From: Isoetes taiwanensis
Taxonomy: Eukaryota > Streptophyta > Lycopodiopsida > Isoetales > Isoetaceae
DNA length: 64,000 nt
Direction: 5' to 3'
Assembly: GCA_021234155.1 (NCBI GenBank)
Contig: JAJEKV010000533.1
Coordinates: 62,001-126,000 of the forward strand
A program made the position numbers and the translations under genes. The first letter of the stretch is position 1, and each line of letters begins with the position of its first letter. This document shows, one piece after another, positions 45,490 through 56,087 of this stretch. The notes below the pieces were generated by a model. The model saw only the letters and a program-made list of their open reading frames with translations, was not told where the DNA came from and made no database searches.

Positions 45490-48439
45490 TTAATTAAATA
45501 CGACTTTTGTATTATTTGCAGGAGTGTTAGAATCCTTTAATATTGACAAAGGTTTAGATGGAGGTTTAGCTACAAGATAGGTATCCCTTAACAGCTCATC
45601 ATCTCCCCATCTGATATTCCCTAAGTTTTCTTTATTTATAGTATCAACATCTTCCTCACTGTCAGAAATACCCCCTGGGATGAACTCAAACATATTGTTT
45701 ATGGAGTTATCAAACAAACATTTCTTAGAACTATTTTGAAAGGGGACTTGCCTGGAAAGTTGAGCATCTTCCTCCACGTCTTGAGAATTGGAGATGATCT
45801 CGGGACTCAGGCTTTGAGGAGCTTCCTTGTTGATTTGAGAAGTCTGTCTGTCAGGTGTATCCAAAACTATATCCTTCTCTGTCATAATTTCTGTAGCTTG
45901 ATCTAGAGCAGCCTGATCTTGGTCTTGTACTATAAGACTTTGTTCTGAGCTTGTGCACAATATACCTTCTTGTAGAGTAGCCATTTCCTTCTCAATATCA
46001 GTAGAAATGGTTTGGCAGCCATAATTCACAGAAGACAGATTTATTTCCAAATCAATGAGGGGTTCAAGCTGGATTAAAGTGTTTGAGGGAGAGGGTTGAG
46101 ACAAAAGGTCTGCAGGTGTATTGGATGAGGGATGAACATGAAGATCAATCAACTGCTCATAATTTTCAGAATTCAACAATTAATTAGAATCATGGTTAGT
46201 ATTAAGATCTGCAAGTATCTGGAAATGGTTGTAGCAGAGGACCTTGTTTTCCATTTCAGTTTGCTTTGATTTATCTATCTCCAAAACGTTCTGGTTAATC
46301 CTTGTGTCCATGTCTCTATCTGAAGCTGAGGTTGGAATTATTGAATTCTCTGTCTTTGATGCAGAATTATCACTCTGGGAGGTTGAATTCTTCTTGTCTC
46401 TGATAACCAAGGTGGTCATATTTTTGAAGTTTGAGGTATGGCTTTGTCTAATTAATGAATCTCCCTTACTGCCTTGATTGAGATTCAAAGAATTTGACAG
46501 TCTAGAATTATTTAGGTTTTTGGCATCCTGAATAATTCTGTCTAGTGTGGAATGCAGATCCTCTGTTGATCTTGCATCCTGATCCATAGGAGCTTTGCCT
46601 TTATGATTGAAATCTATTTCTGAATAACTTTAATTCCAAAGGCATTTTTATTTGCATTTACTCCTGTTAAAGAACTTCTGTTTGATGTCGAGTCAGAAAT
46701 ATGAAAGCCCTGAGCATTCTTTTGTTTATCCTTTTCAATTCTGTTCTTGTGGATTCTCCTTTGAGATCCATTCACTCTTTTCCAAGCGAAAGCATTGGTA
46801 TTGCTTGGATCTTCCAGTGTAGTTGGCCCTTGAAGAACTTGTGAACTGATATTTTTATGTGCCATATTTTCTGCTGTATTTTTTATCTTATTTGCCTCAT
46901 TTGATTCCTTTGAGGGAATTGTACTCACTGTGACATCTGCTTGCTTGATGGGAGTTGTCTTACAATTTTCATACCAAAAGTGCCTGTAATCACATGTCTG
47001 GCAATGAGGAGGCAGACCTGACCATCTTAGTGATAGGATTGATTTCTGTCCAAAAGCATCAGAGAAGGGAATGGAAGTGGGAACAGGTTTGGTAAGACCA
47101 ATTTGAATGAAAGCTCGGGGAGGTCTCTCAGGGGAATATTCTGTAGAAATATATGTGCCAATGGAGTTGAATAGAATTCTGAAACAATCTTCATTCCAAT
47201 AAATTGGATTGAGCCCATGTAAAGTGGTTGATGCAATGCACAAGGACTCAAATGAAGATGTATCTAGCCTAGGATGCCATTTAAGAAAGCATATTTGAAA
47301 ACTTTCAAAAGCCAGATGACCACGGTTTAGTAAGAAGTTTGTTGTTCTGGAGTTATCACATTCAATCATAATAAATGGATAGTTTAGCCAGTACGGGTTT
47401 ATTTTTAATGGTGGTGTACAAAAATGCGAAATTTCAGCACGTCTTCGACACCTTACTTTTTTTGTGCAAGCTTGTTTGACGGGCTCAACGGGCATAATGA
47501 AGTCTGGCGACGACCATTATGACACTCCAGCGATTGGCATTTTGAGACTTAAAGCACGATCGAAGCACCAAGAATCGCAGATCATTAAGATCGGTGTACT
47601 TCCAAAATTCGTCAGTGATCAACCTGGTCTGGTGAAATGAGCATTATGACGTTCAAACGATGAGCATTTTGAAATTCGAAGCAGGATTGAAGCACCAAAA
47701 AATCACAGAATGACGGCATAGCCGCACTTCCGAAAATCGTTAGTGATAAACGCAAATCCGAGGGCCATCATTTTTTGATGGGTGATGAAAATCTCTGACG
47801 TGCTGTTGAAGTTCAACTTGAAGGGCTATCAGCACTTTATCAGCACCTTATGTCGCGACGTGCTAAATTGTACACCACTATTAAAAATAGACCCGTACAT
47901 GGCTTTGATGAGAATGCCTTTCTGAAGGTTTTGGCAGAAGGTCCAAAGTTTTTCAAGATTGATTCCACATTTATTAACCTTGACTAGAACAGCTGTGTCT
48001 ATCAGAGTTGACATCTTAGCATGAACAGAAGGGAGATTTAAAGAAATACCATGGTACAAAGCTTGTTTGTTCCCTTCATCAGCTCGGGCCTCCAGTAAAG
48101 CAGCATCCAAGGCATTGTCACTATAGACATCTCTGACAGGTTTCGAAACTCCATATGGCATGTGAATTTGAGTAGAAGGATGCAGAAATGGGAGTCAACC
48201 ATAAAGATCAGAATCCTTTGACAGATTATCCCAAACAGGAACCTTCTGAGTTCTAGGATGCATGATCTGATTATCAGAGAGAAGGTTAGAGAAATCTCCA
48301 AAAATCAGACAATTTTTTGGGTTTTCTTGAAAAAGTCTTAACTGGTGAAGCAAAATCGGCCGATTTCAGAGTCTCCTAGTTGAGCAAAATCGTGGAGAAA
48401 AGCAAGGAATTTAGGGCTAAAATTGTCTTTAATATCCAT
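45490..48439 (-). pseudogene. LINE ORF1, copy B, interrupted
   Basis: As copy A, but with a longer uninterrupted central frame (46614-47495, 293 codons). That frame runs from the MITE edge through the DUF4283-like domain into the zinc-knuckle-like CQTCDYRHFWYENC, then a Ser/Asn/Lys-rich stretch. The frameshift at 46614, the stop at 46179 and the TGA upstream of MPYGVSKP are shared with copy A and so predate the duplication. Near 48360 copy B differs from A (ggccgatttcag versus ggtcgctcag), and this breaks its N-terminal frame. Confidence 0.85.
47394..47895. mobile_element. 502-bp MITE with TA target duplication (copy B)
   Basis: Same element at the same ORF1 position as 31710-32212, flanked by TA at 47392-47393 and 47896-47897. 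Its interior differs from copy A mainly at one cluster (atcacagaatgacgg versus atccgtaatgatggcgg). Confidence 0.88.
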
Positions 48440-48591
48440 GAAAAAGGCTCAGGAGTTTATAGCAGAGACACGTGAGAAGAATGGAAAAAGAGGAGGGAAA
48501 AATAATTCAAGAAGGTGGAAGAAAGAAACTAAAAGGGAAAGCTAAATGGATCTAAATCAATTCTATCACGAAGAGATCAAAGAAACCGTCC

Positions 48592-48936
48592 TCATTGTCC
48601 AAATTCTGCATCATTGTATAATTTAACTGTCAATTTTGTGTCTGTCCAGTCACAATTTACTCGAAAAATAGCAGAGGCCTCTGTGTTTTTGTTCCCAATG
48701 AATTCTTCTAACCAAGATTGGATGATTTCAACTTCGAATTCTTCACAGCTCGGCACAAATGAGTATTCTGAATGGAAATTTTCTTCTAGGAACAGTTTTT
48801 GTGTGACCAAAGATTGCCAAAGTTGAGAAGCAGATCCTCTTAAATGGCCACAAGTTAATCTACCTCTGTCTTGGAGGATTACAAAGAAATTTGTATCCAT
48901 CTGATGGTGAATTGGCAGGAATTCATGTGGCAGCAA
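48592..48936 (-). CDS. Unknown 114-codon ORF (copy B)
   Basis: Copy of the frame at 32910-33254, identical after the first dozen residues (SWLEEFIGNKNTEASAIFRV). Not recognised. Confidence 0.35.
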   Translation of the reverse strand: MLPHEFLPIHHQMDTNFFVILQDRGRLTCGHLRGSASQLWQSLVTQKLFLEENFHSEYSFVPSCEEFEVEIIQSWLEEFIGNKNTEASAIFRVNCDWTDTKLTVKLYNDAEFGQ

Positions 48937-49556
48937 CCTCGGATTGCTAGCCTCTACATGGCTAGCAAGGATTTTGGATTGAATTGGATGCTAGAGAAGC
49001 ACATTTTTCAAAAAACATGCAAGAAAGGGATGCAAACTGAAAAATTCACTAGAGGACAAAAAATCCAAGAAAATAGGCACTCGAGCATTTTCCAGCCCTT
49101 AGCCTTTCTCGTGCTCAAGCTTTGCCTTGAAGCCATGCTAAAAAAGGACTCGTGGGCCGAATTCCAAAAGGTATTTGTCCAAAATACCTGTATTTGTGGA
49201 ACACTTAAAAGGATCTATTTTGAAATGAGCTTGTTCCGATCTTTTGGGGGTGTAGGCTTCTTATTGCCAATGTAAAGTTTTCCAAAAGATCCTTTTTGTT
49301 TCTTCAAAAGTTACAATTGAGGTTATTGTATTTTGATCCTGACTGAAGACCTTGACTTACTCTGATCCTGACTGAAGACCTTGACTATTCTTGAAGTTCT
49401 GGTTTTTTATATAAATTTTGAAAAAACTTTGCCAAGCTTGCCTATATACATAACTCTATTATATTCTGATTTGCCTATATCTCTAGGCAGTCGAATTATA
49501 TTGTATGTTTTTCCTTAATTAATGAAAAAATCATCTCGTACCTTCAAAAAAAAAAC

Positions 49557-52208
49557 CCCCTCGAAGATTCGCTTAAATTTCACCTAAGAGTCTCTTATTC
49601 TGGCGATGCTAAACATCGATGACTTTCAAGGAATAGAATCTTAGACCATAAGAATTAGATGGCGGACATCTTTAAGATCAAGACTCTTAAGTCTAAATCT
49701 AGGCCAGTAATTATGGCACGGCCAAGTAATTAGCAACACCAAAGGAACAAGAGTCAAGTTCGACATCAACCTTAAGCGGAGCAAAGTAGAGCATCGGCAC
49801 CAAATCAGGTACCTTGGCAAGTATGACCTCATAATAGGCATGGAATATTAAAGCCGGCTAAGGCAATAATTGATTATCATAAGCAAGAGATGTTTATCCC
49901 GGCACCAAAGGGCAAGTACCTTATAATTAAAGTAAGGAAGTAATTTTGTTAAGTCTGCCCTAGGATCTTAGACGATAAGAATTATACATTGTTAAGTTTG
50001 CCCTAGGTTACCTGTGTAAGCTCAAACCTTCTCAAATGATGTCATTTCAAATGGGCCATGCTGCCATTTGAGGTGGCCTTGTGACGAGGTTGAGTGGGCT
50101 CGTGATTGTGTAAATGGATTGTAGATGGTATTATTATAAAAAGCTAGATAAATGAACAATTTGCAGATGATCATTGCCAAACCATGACTGCGTAAGGTTT
50201 TATTTCAGTGGTGGGGATATTGCAAATCTCTTATTATGAAGGCCATCCAGATGTCCTTACATAATGGAAATTGCATAGCCTCCATTTAATTTAACATGGC
50301 CATTTTTCATTTGGCCTTTGTAGACCATTTTCTATACATCAGTGCATGAAAATAATGCATCACGATATTTATATTTTTAACGCATTGGTAAATGGAATTT
50401 GTGCTACTTGACCCCTATTCTAGGTATAGTATTATTTCTAGACCAACGCCAATTGCCTGTGCCAACTGAATAGCTTGCTTTGAGAATAATTGAGAAAATC
50501 AATAACATCATCATCATGATGGAAAGTCCGTATCCAACTTATTGTACCTCTTAAGCTGCTTATCAAAGGTTAAAGGCATATTCAGCAACACAAAGTTCCA
50601 AAAATGACCATTGATCACGATATTATGCCAGAACTGTGCTTAGTCTTGAACTCTACATATACCTTTTAGCATTGAAATTATCGGGTGAGTAATCAGTAAG
50701 GATATGAACATCTGTTGTTGTACTATATCATCTAAGATTGCGTGCTTCGTATACAATCCCAATCAATAGATCTTTCACTAGCAGCATGTCAAATTTCATC
50801 CACCAATTTGACTCTTTCTTTTAAACTTGTCAGTACCTATTAAGAACATAGTAGAAAACGAGCTTTTCAATTTATCTAGTTAATCAAGAACAAAGATAAT
50901 ATTCATACTCGTACTGTCCAATAGATCAAGTGGACTAATGTGCATCATGAACAAAGGGAAAGGGATCCTTTCCATTCAAGACTTTTCCTTTAAGAGAAGT
51001 GTCTCAAAGGACAGTTGATGTTTGATTTGGTATGCCGTATGCATATAGCATAGTCTTCTACTCTGTGGTTTGGTCATGATTCTCTACTCTGTGTGCCATG
51101 ATTCATGAGAGAATAAACAATTATTCTGGGTTTTTATTAGGGCACACAAAGTTAAAGAAAAACGAATATTCCCAGGGGCCAACCAATGATGGGGAATATT
51201 AGGGGTGGCCACATGCAATCTTTAGGGCCCTCCCCTCCATATATGAATCTGATATGAGGGGATACGAGAGAGGGGAAGATCTGCAGGAACAGCTGCGGAA
51301 GAGAAGAAAACAGATGATCAGACTAAAAGTTTGGGTGCCTCCCCTATCCGATTGGAACATTGAAAGTTGGCCTCCAACATGAACCGGAGGTCTCCACCTC
51401 CATTTTTGGACGAAACTCCTTCCATTGAAACCGGAAAACTGACATGTGGCCACCCTTATTTTCCCCTAAAGAATCGGATGTTTCAAGTTTCCAACTGAAA
51501 AGTTGTATCCTCCATATTGAAAAATATATGAGAATCTTAGAACAAATTTCCATGCACTAACTGAATGGAAAAACCTCCCATCCCAAAGTTCTTCCAACAG
51601 TGGAGCCAACTGAGATTTATAGTGGAACCCAAAGATAAAAAACAAATGTTATTTTGTATTCTGTATATCATTTTGTGGGACCTTAGTGGATTAGAGAAAT
51701 ATCTGGCACGCACGTGTCGAAACATAAAGCTCCATCCAGCAAGTGGATTATGTAGTATAAAGGGCAGCAGATCTCAACGTAGAATGCACATCTCAAAATG
51801 GAAATGGAACCCGGCGTCTTCTTATTAAAGGAGGTTTGGCTATAGTGCCCGGGTCGCCGGAGTATGAAATCCGCACTGGGGCCTCAAATTTCCTTCCTAA
51901 TCTTACTAATCCACATGGAAATAATTCTTTCTAGTTGCTACTGCACTTTGGCGCAGAATTTTGCTCCTTTTTTTTGCATAGAATAGTGTATTCTGGGGCC
52001 TGGGGAATCTGGACCATGGCCTCGTCAACCATCGAATTGGTAGCCACAAAATTGGATCGCTTCTTATTTCTGAGGCAAACGAATAGTGCCATGCATATTT
52101 TCTAAGATAAGTTCTGGCGGTTCTTCTGTAGACTGTGATCTGTGACCCTTTTTCGTGGCACAGCCATAGCTATAGCTTCGCATTTTATCCCGTCTAGACT
52201 AGACCAGG
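49557..52208. other. Non-coding part of copy B
   Basis: Counterpart of 33870-36521. No gene recognised. Confidence 0.5.
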
Positions 52209-52217
52209 CTATAAATG
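52209..52217 (+). promoter_or_regulatory. TATA-like motif upstream of the Replitron-like gene
   Basis: The motif ctataaatg stands about 440 bp before the first methionine of the 52657 frame. The duplication boundary at 52266 falls some 50 bp downstream, near where a transcript would start. This would put the promoter inside the duplicated unit and the coding part outside. Confidence 0.35.
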
Positions 52218-52656
52218 AGGCTAGCAAATAGCCGCCTTCATTCACGATTGAATAGATCCTTGATGGGATCCTTTTTCCTATTATAGCTTAGCTCAAATCC
52301 TAGCTATAGAGATGTAGAACTTCAAGCAGAAGCGTCTTCTTGACTGAGGCGTACATTCATCTAAGATCAAGAACTTTTTTACCAGGAGAAGGAAAGATTT
52401 GAAAATCGAGGGGGAAGTAGGTTTCCCAATGAATGAAACCGAGAGTTTTTTTGGTTTTTTGGGGTTGAAACTTTAAGGGCCGTTGGATTTGGTTTTTTGT
52501 GGACAATGGTCTGTTGTTGACGGCATGATTTGGGAGCAACGAAATTGCAAGTGACACTTTCCTCGTACAGAGGACGTTTGGCGTTGAGTAGGTGTTGGAT
52601 CTCAGGCCTGGCCAGATTCGGCTGGGTAGGCTCTTGCCTAGCAGGAATTCGGCCCG

Positions 52657-54318
52657 ATGGGCTACGCTTGGCATGGATTGAGCGATTTTGTTGGAACCAG
52701 GTTCTACTTGAAGATGCATGGATGCAAGGCCATAGTTCTTGTCTGTTTTCTGCGGAATGGCATGCCGAGCAACCAAGGGTCTAGCGAAGGTGACAGAGGT
52801 ATATTTCAGTCTGTGTCAATGCTGAAAAAACTTGCTAGAGGTGTTAGGTCTGGGCAGGGCATGCATGAGTGTGTGGATGAGGAGGGTCGACCTCCTGAGA
52901 GCAGCAGCGCTGGAGCTGCAAGGCCCAGGGGCAGCATGAATCGGCTGGCTCCCAATGATTTCCTGAGCCTTGAGTCACATCGGGTTTTCCATCGTAGTGC
53001 CTTTGTAGAGGTCCCTTCTGAGATGCTGCAGCTGCCACTAGAGAGAGCTCAGTGTAACCTGAGCATTCTGGCTAATGTCTGTGAGGGTTTTGTGCCAACA
53101 AGGAAGAGAGGCAGGCCACGAAAGAATGTTGGAGTCGTAATTCATAAACAGAATGAAAGAGATGATCTTAAGAAGAGCAGACAGTTGCAAAAGGAGGAGA
53201 GCAAGAAGGTGAAACAGATGGAGAAAGAGAGGAGACAGAGGGAGAAGATGGAGGAACAAAAGAAGGTGAAGAGGTAGAAAGAGGAGAGGAAATGCATACA
53301 AAAGAAAGAGAAGGAGATGAAGAAGAATTCAGAGAAGGATGGGAAAAGCAATGTGCTCGATGTCAGCGTGACTGTGACAGTAAGCGGGTCTGACATACTT
53401 GAAGAACACTATTTGAGAGCTTGCAAATTTTTAGATTCGGATTGTTTGGCTGGCATGGTGGCAGTGGAGCGTGGCTCCGAGGTTGATCATCTCCACTTGC
53501 AATGTGTGTTTCGAGTTCCTTCAACCACGCCTGCAGTTGTGAATGTCCGATTGAGGCAAGCTCTTGATTGGACGAACCACCATCCACCTGGTGATGTCAT
53601 TCTGTGCAAGGCCTTGAAGGATACTCGTTTGCATTGCTTCAAGGGGATGCTCGGATACTGTTTAAAAGATGCAGGTAAACTTCATTATAGAAATCATATG
53701 AAATAGGTCTCCCCTGAGCAACTTCAGCGTGGCAAGATTCTGTACGCTTTGTACGGAGCTGGCGAGATCAAGCACTGTGTGGTGCTGGATAACAGGAACT
53801 TGCTTGGTCGGGCCAGTCATTTTGTCATATATCATGGGAGATGGTAAAGGACTCCCAGCCTATGCTACACAATCGCTCGAATGCTGCGAACTAGAAAATT
53901 CACCCTTTCTAGTGCCTGGGTTCTCCCTTGGAATTCCGCTCGAATCAGTTATCACAAAGTAGAGGCAGCTTGGAGGCTAACCTTGGATCCACATCATGCC
54001 TCCATCAAGGATATGCGCTGCGTGATTTATGGGCTGCCGCCAGGGAAGGAGCCAGTAGAGAAAGTGGGGAAAAGGCGCCATAGGTACTGAGACGATGCCT
54101 TGGCTTGTGCAGAATTAGATAGACTTGATGCCATGCTGGAGGAGGAAGCAAGCAGCGGTAATGAAGACAAGGATGCAGTAGACATTGTTGATTATCCAGG
54201 GGATGAAGAGTACCACGAGGAAACGCCTGCTTTCATGCCTCCTATACATGGCAGCCATCTGCCCTTTGAAGACTATATCCCTTTAAATATTATAGACCAC
54301 GGTTTTGACATTGGATAA
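52657..54318 (+). pseudogene. Replitron-like HUH endonuclease, one frame with four stops
   Basis: Probable transposon protein that nicks single-stranded DNA. A single frame runs about 554 codons, interrupted only by in-frame stops (53275 TAG, 53704 TAG, 53845 TAA, 54088 TGA), with no frameshift. The N-terminal part is followed by an AT-hook-like TRKRGRPRKN and a highly charged, coiled-coil-like Lys/Glu region. Then come the three Rep-type motifs: VSVTVTV, the His-hydrophobic-His motif in EVDHLHLQCVFRV (about 53480-53518) and the tyrosine motif GYCLKDAGK (about 53650). Next are LYALYGAGEIKHCVVLDNRN and an acidic tail (LEEEASSGNEDKDAVDIVDY). Replitrons encode such HUH proteins without a Helitron helicase; none is seen here. 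The first methionine is uncertain (52657 or 52712). A parvovirus- or Helitron-type Rep is less likely. Confidence 0.65.
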
Positions 54319-54387
54319 TACGAGTTCTTCAGCTGCCCTTATGTTGTTATGTTTCATGTAACTGATTGCTTGAATTTTGTGTTGCAG

Positions 54388-54815
54388 GCTCCCATGTTGA
54401 AGGCCCAGCCAGTGAAGGTAACATAGATGCCTCTCCTCCGCCTCCATTCTCTACGTTTATTCCCTTAGATGCAGAATCCGAGGAGAGGGACTGTGTTGAA
54501 GACTGTGCTGCTGCAATCGATGGTGCTTACTTCGATGTTGAATGGATGAAGACACAAACTTGGAGGATGGTGCATAGCCTATCTGTTAACTTGAGTAATG
54601 CGATGGATATCCTGGAGGAAGCCTTGACTGCTATTGATGATCCCCATGGAGTTGTTCCAATGCGAGATAAAAGAGTCTTTAGGGCTGAAGTAAACCATGT
54701 ACGAGCCATGCATGCGGCAGCTCCAGCAGCTAACTGCCGCTCATCCAAACACCATGCAAGCATAATGGCTTGTTCCAGTGGCTGGGTGTGCAGATCCTTT
54801 ATTGTATGTATATAA
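54388..54815 (+). pseudogene. Possible last exon of the Replitron-like gene
   Basis: Starts after a strong acceptor (tgaattttgtgttgcag) and stays open for over 140 codons: FSTFIPLDAESEERDCVEDC, TWRMVHSLSVNLSNAMDILE, MHAAAPAANCRSSKH. Its frame differs from the upstream reading, as expected if an intron of unclear donor precedes it. The acidic composition continues that of the upstream tail. Function unknown. Confidence 0.4.
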
Positions 54816-55070
54816 ACTTGTAGTTTTCATGTTTGTCTTCCATTTGGACGTTGCTGTTTTGGCTCTAAATGCGAATTGTCATTGGCATCTGTAATACTTT
54901 ATGCTCACGTTTCTGTTTCTGTGTTGTGCACAAACTTGTGGTATATATTCAATGTTCATATTGCTGTTTTGATCACAAGTTTCTGTTCTTTTGGTTGTAA
55001 TCTGGCACTAATGCCAGTTGTAATATGGCGCTAATGCCACTTGTGCCTAGCTAATGCCACATGTACAAAC

Positions 55071-55170
55071 CACATTGTTTATGAATTGGCAATGATCATT
55101 TATGAATTGGCAATGATCCACATTGTTTATGAATTAGCAATGATCATTTATGAATTGGCAATGATCATTA
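55071..55170. repeat. ttatgaattggcaatgatc repeats
   Basis: Four copies of tttatgaattggcaatgatc, one with a single change (attagcaatg), arranged as two longer units that begin cacattg. Confidence 0.9.
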
Positions 55171-55812
55171 GCATAGAAGGCTGGGATTTTTTTTTTTAAT
55201 TTGCAAAGGAACCGATTAACATGGAGGGACCGATAAAATGGACTAGAGTGATAGAATTGAAGAAGGGTTTTAAAGATTTTCTGGATTTGGGCGCTAAAAC
55301 AGTGCCAAAAAGGATTTTTTAGTTTGAAAATGGCCGTAATGGAACAAAGCATGGAGGTTATGGCAATTATGGCACTTCACAAAGCTTTGAGAAATGTGCG
55401 CATCAATTCCGAATGGACATATTCGATTTTTGGACAATCAAGCCGAGGTCAGGAGTATATAGATCTCTCTTCTTTTTTTTATTTTTTTTTAAAGAATATA
55501 GATCTTTCTTCATTTTTTGTTTCTTTCCAAATCTGACCAATCCATGGCGCCAAATTTTGCAAAAGATTTAAAAGGTAGAATAGGATAATAGGATGCAAGG
55601 CTAGAGACTGAGACGACGAACATCACCATAAATGCATCTCGCTTTAAAATTTTTTAGCACGTGTCAACCCTTATCTACTCGGCACAAAAAAAAAATAGCA
55701 TCACAGAATTAATAGAATCAAACAAAATTTTATGTGCATTAATACGTTGTGACAAGATAAAGACAGGGGGCGTGCAATAAGGTTCAAAAATACAAATACT
55801 TAGAACTCCCAA

Positions 55813-55996
55813 CTAGGAACATATAGAATTAGAACTTAGAACATATAGAATTAGAACTTTTGTTAAATTCCAATTCAATCCACTCAAGAGCTCCTTCTAA
55901 TCCACTAGGAACATATAGAATTAGAACTTAGAACATATAGAATTAGAACTTTTGTTAAATTCCAATTCAATCCACTCAAGAGCTCCTTCTAATCCA
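55813..55996. repeat. Perfect tandem duplication, 92-bp period
   Basis: The block starting ctaggaacatatagaattag at 55813 restarts at 55905 and is repeated essentially without change. Each copy also contains an inner repeat of aacatatagaattagaact. Confidence 0.93.
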
Positions 55997-56087
55997 CTAT
56001 AGCCTCCTAGAGTTAAATTCTAATCTACTCTGGACTCCTATACTACAGATAACACCCTCAGAAGCTCCTTGTCCCAATTCCAAACTC

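Larger units (their letters stand above)
45475..49556. mobile_element. LINE copy B with inverted 5' part
   Basis: Same structure as the copy at 29790-33869: ORF1 on the minus strand, 3' end plus A run on the plus strand (ends near 49556). The plus-strand frame of copy B at 48871-49275 stays open longer than in A and ends VQNTCICGTLKRIYFEMS. It arose with the tandem duplication, not by a new insertion. Confidence 0.7.
45231..52266. repeat. Tandem duplication, copy B (main part)
   Basis: Matches 29546-36579 over its whole length (7036 versus 7034 bp). It opens with the last 80 coding bases of the DUF7869 remnant (gggagatggacaaggccatg). Long stretches of hundreds of bases are identical to copy A. 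Differences come in short clusters at CAG/CTG-like sites. Confidence 0.95.
54816..56087. other. Intergenic, with short tandem repeats
   Basis: Two repeat blocks (listed next) and T- or A-rich text. No gene recognised. Confidence 0.5.
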
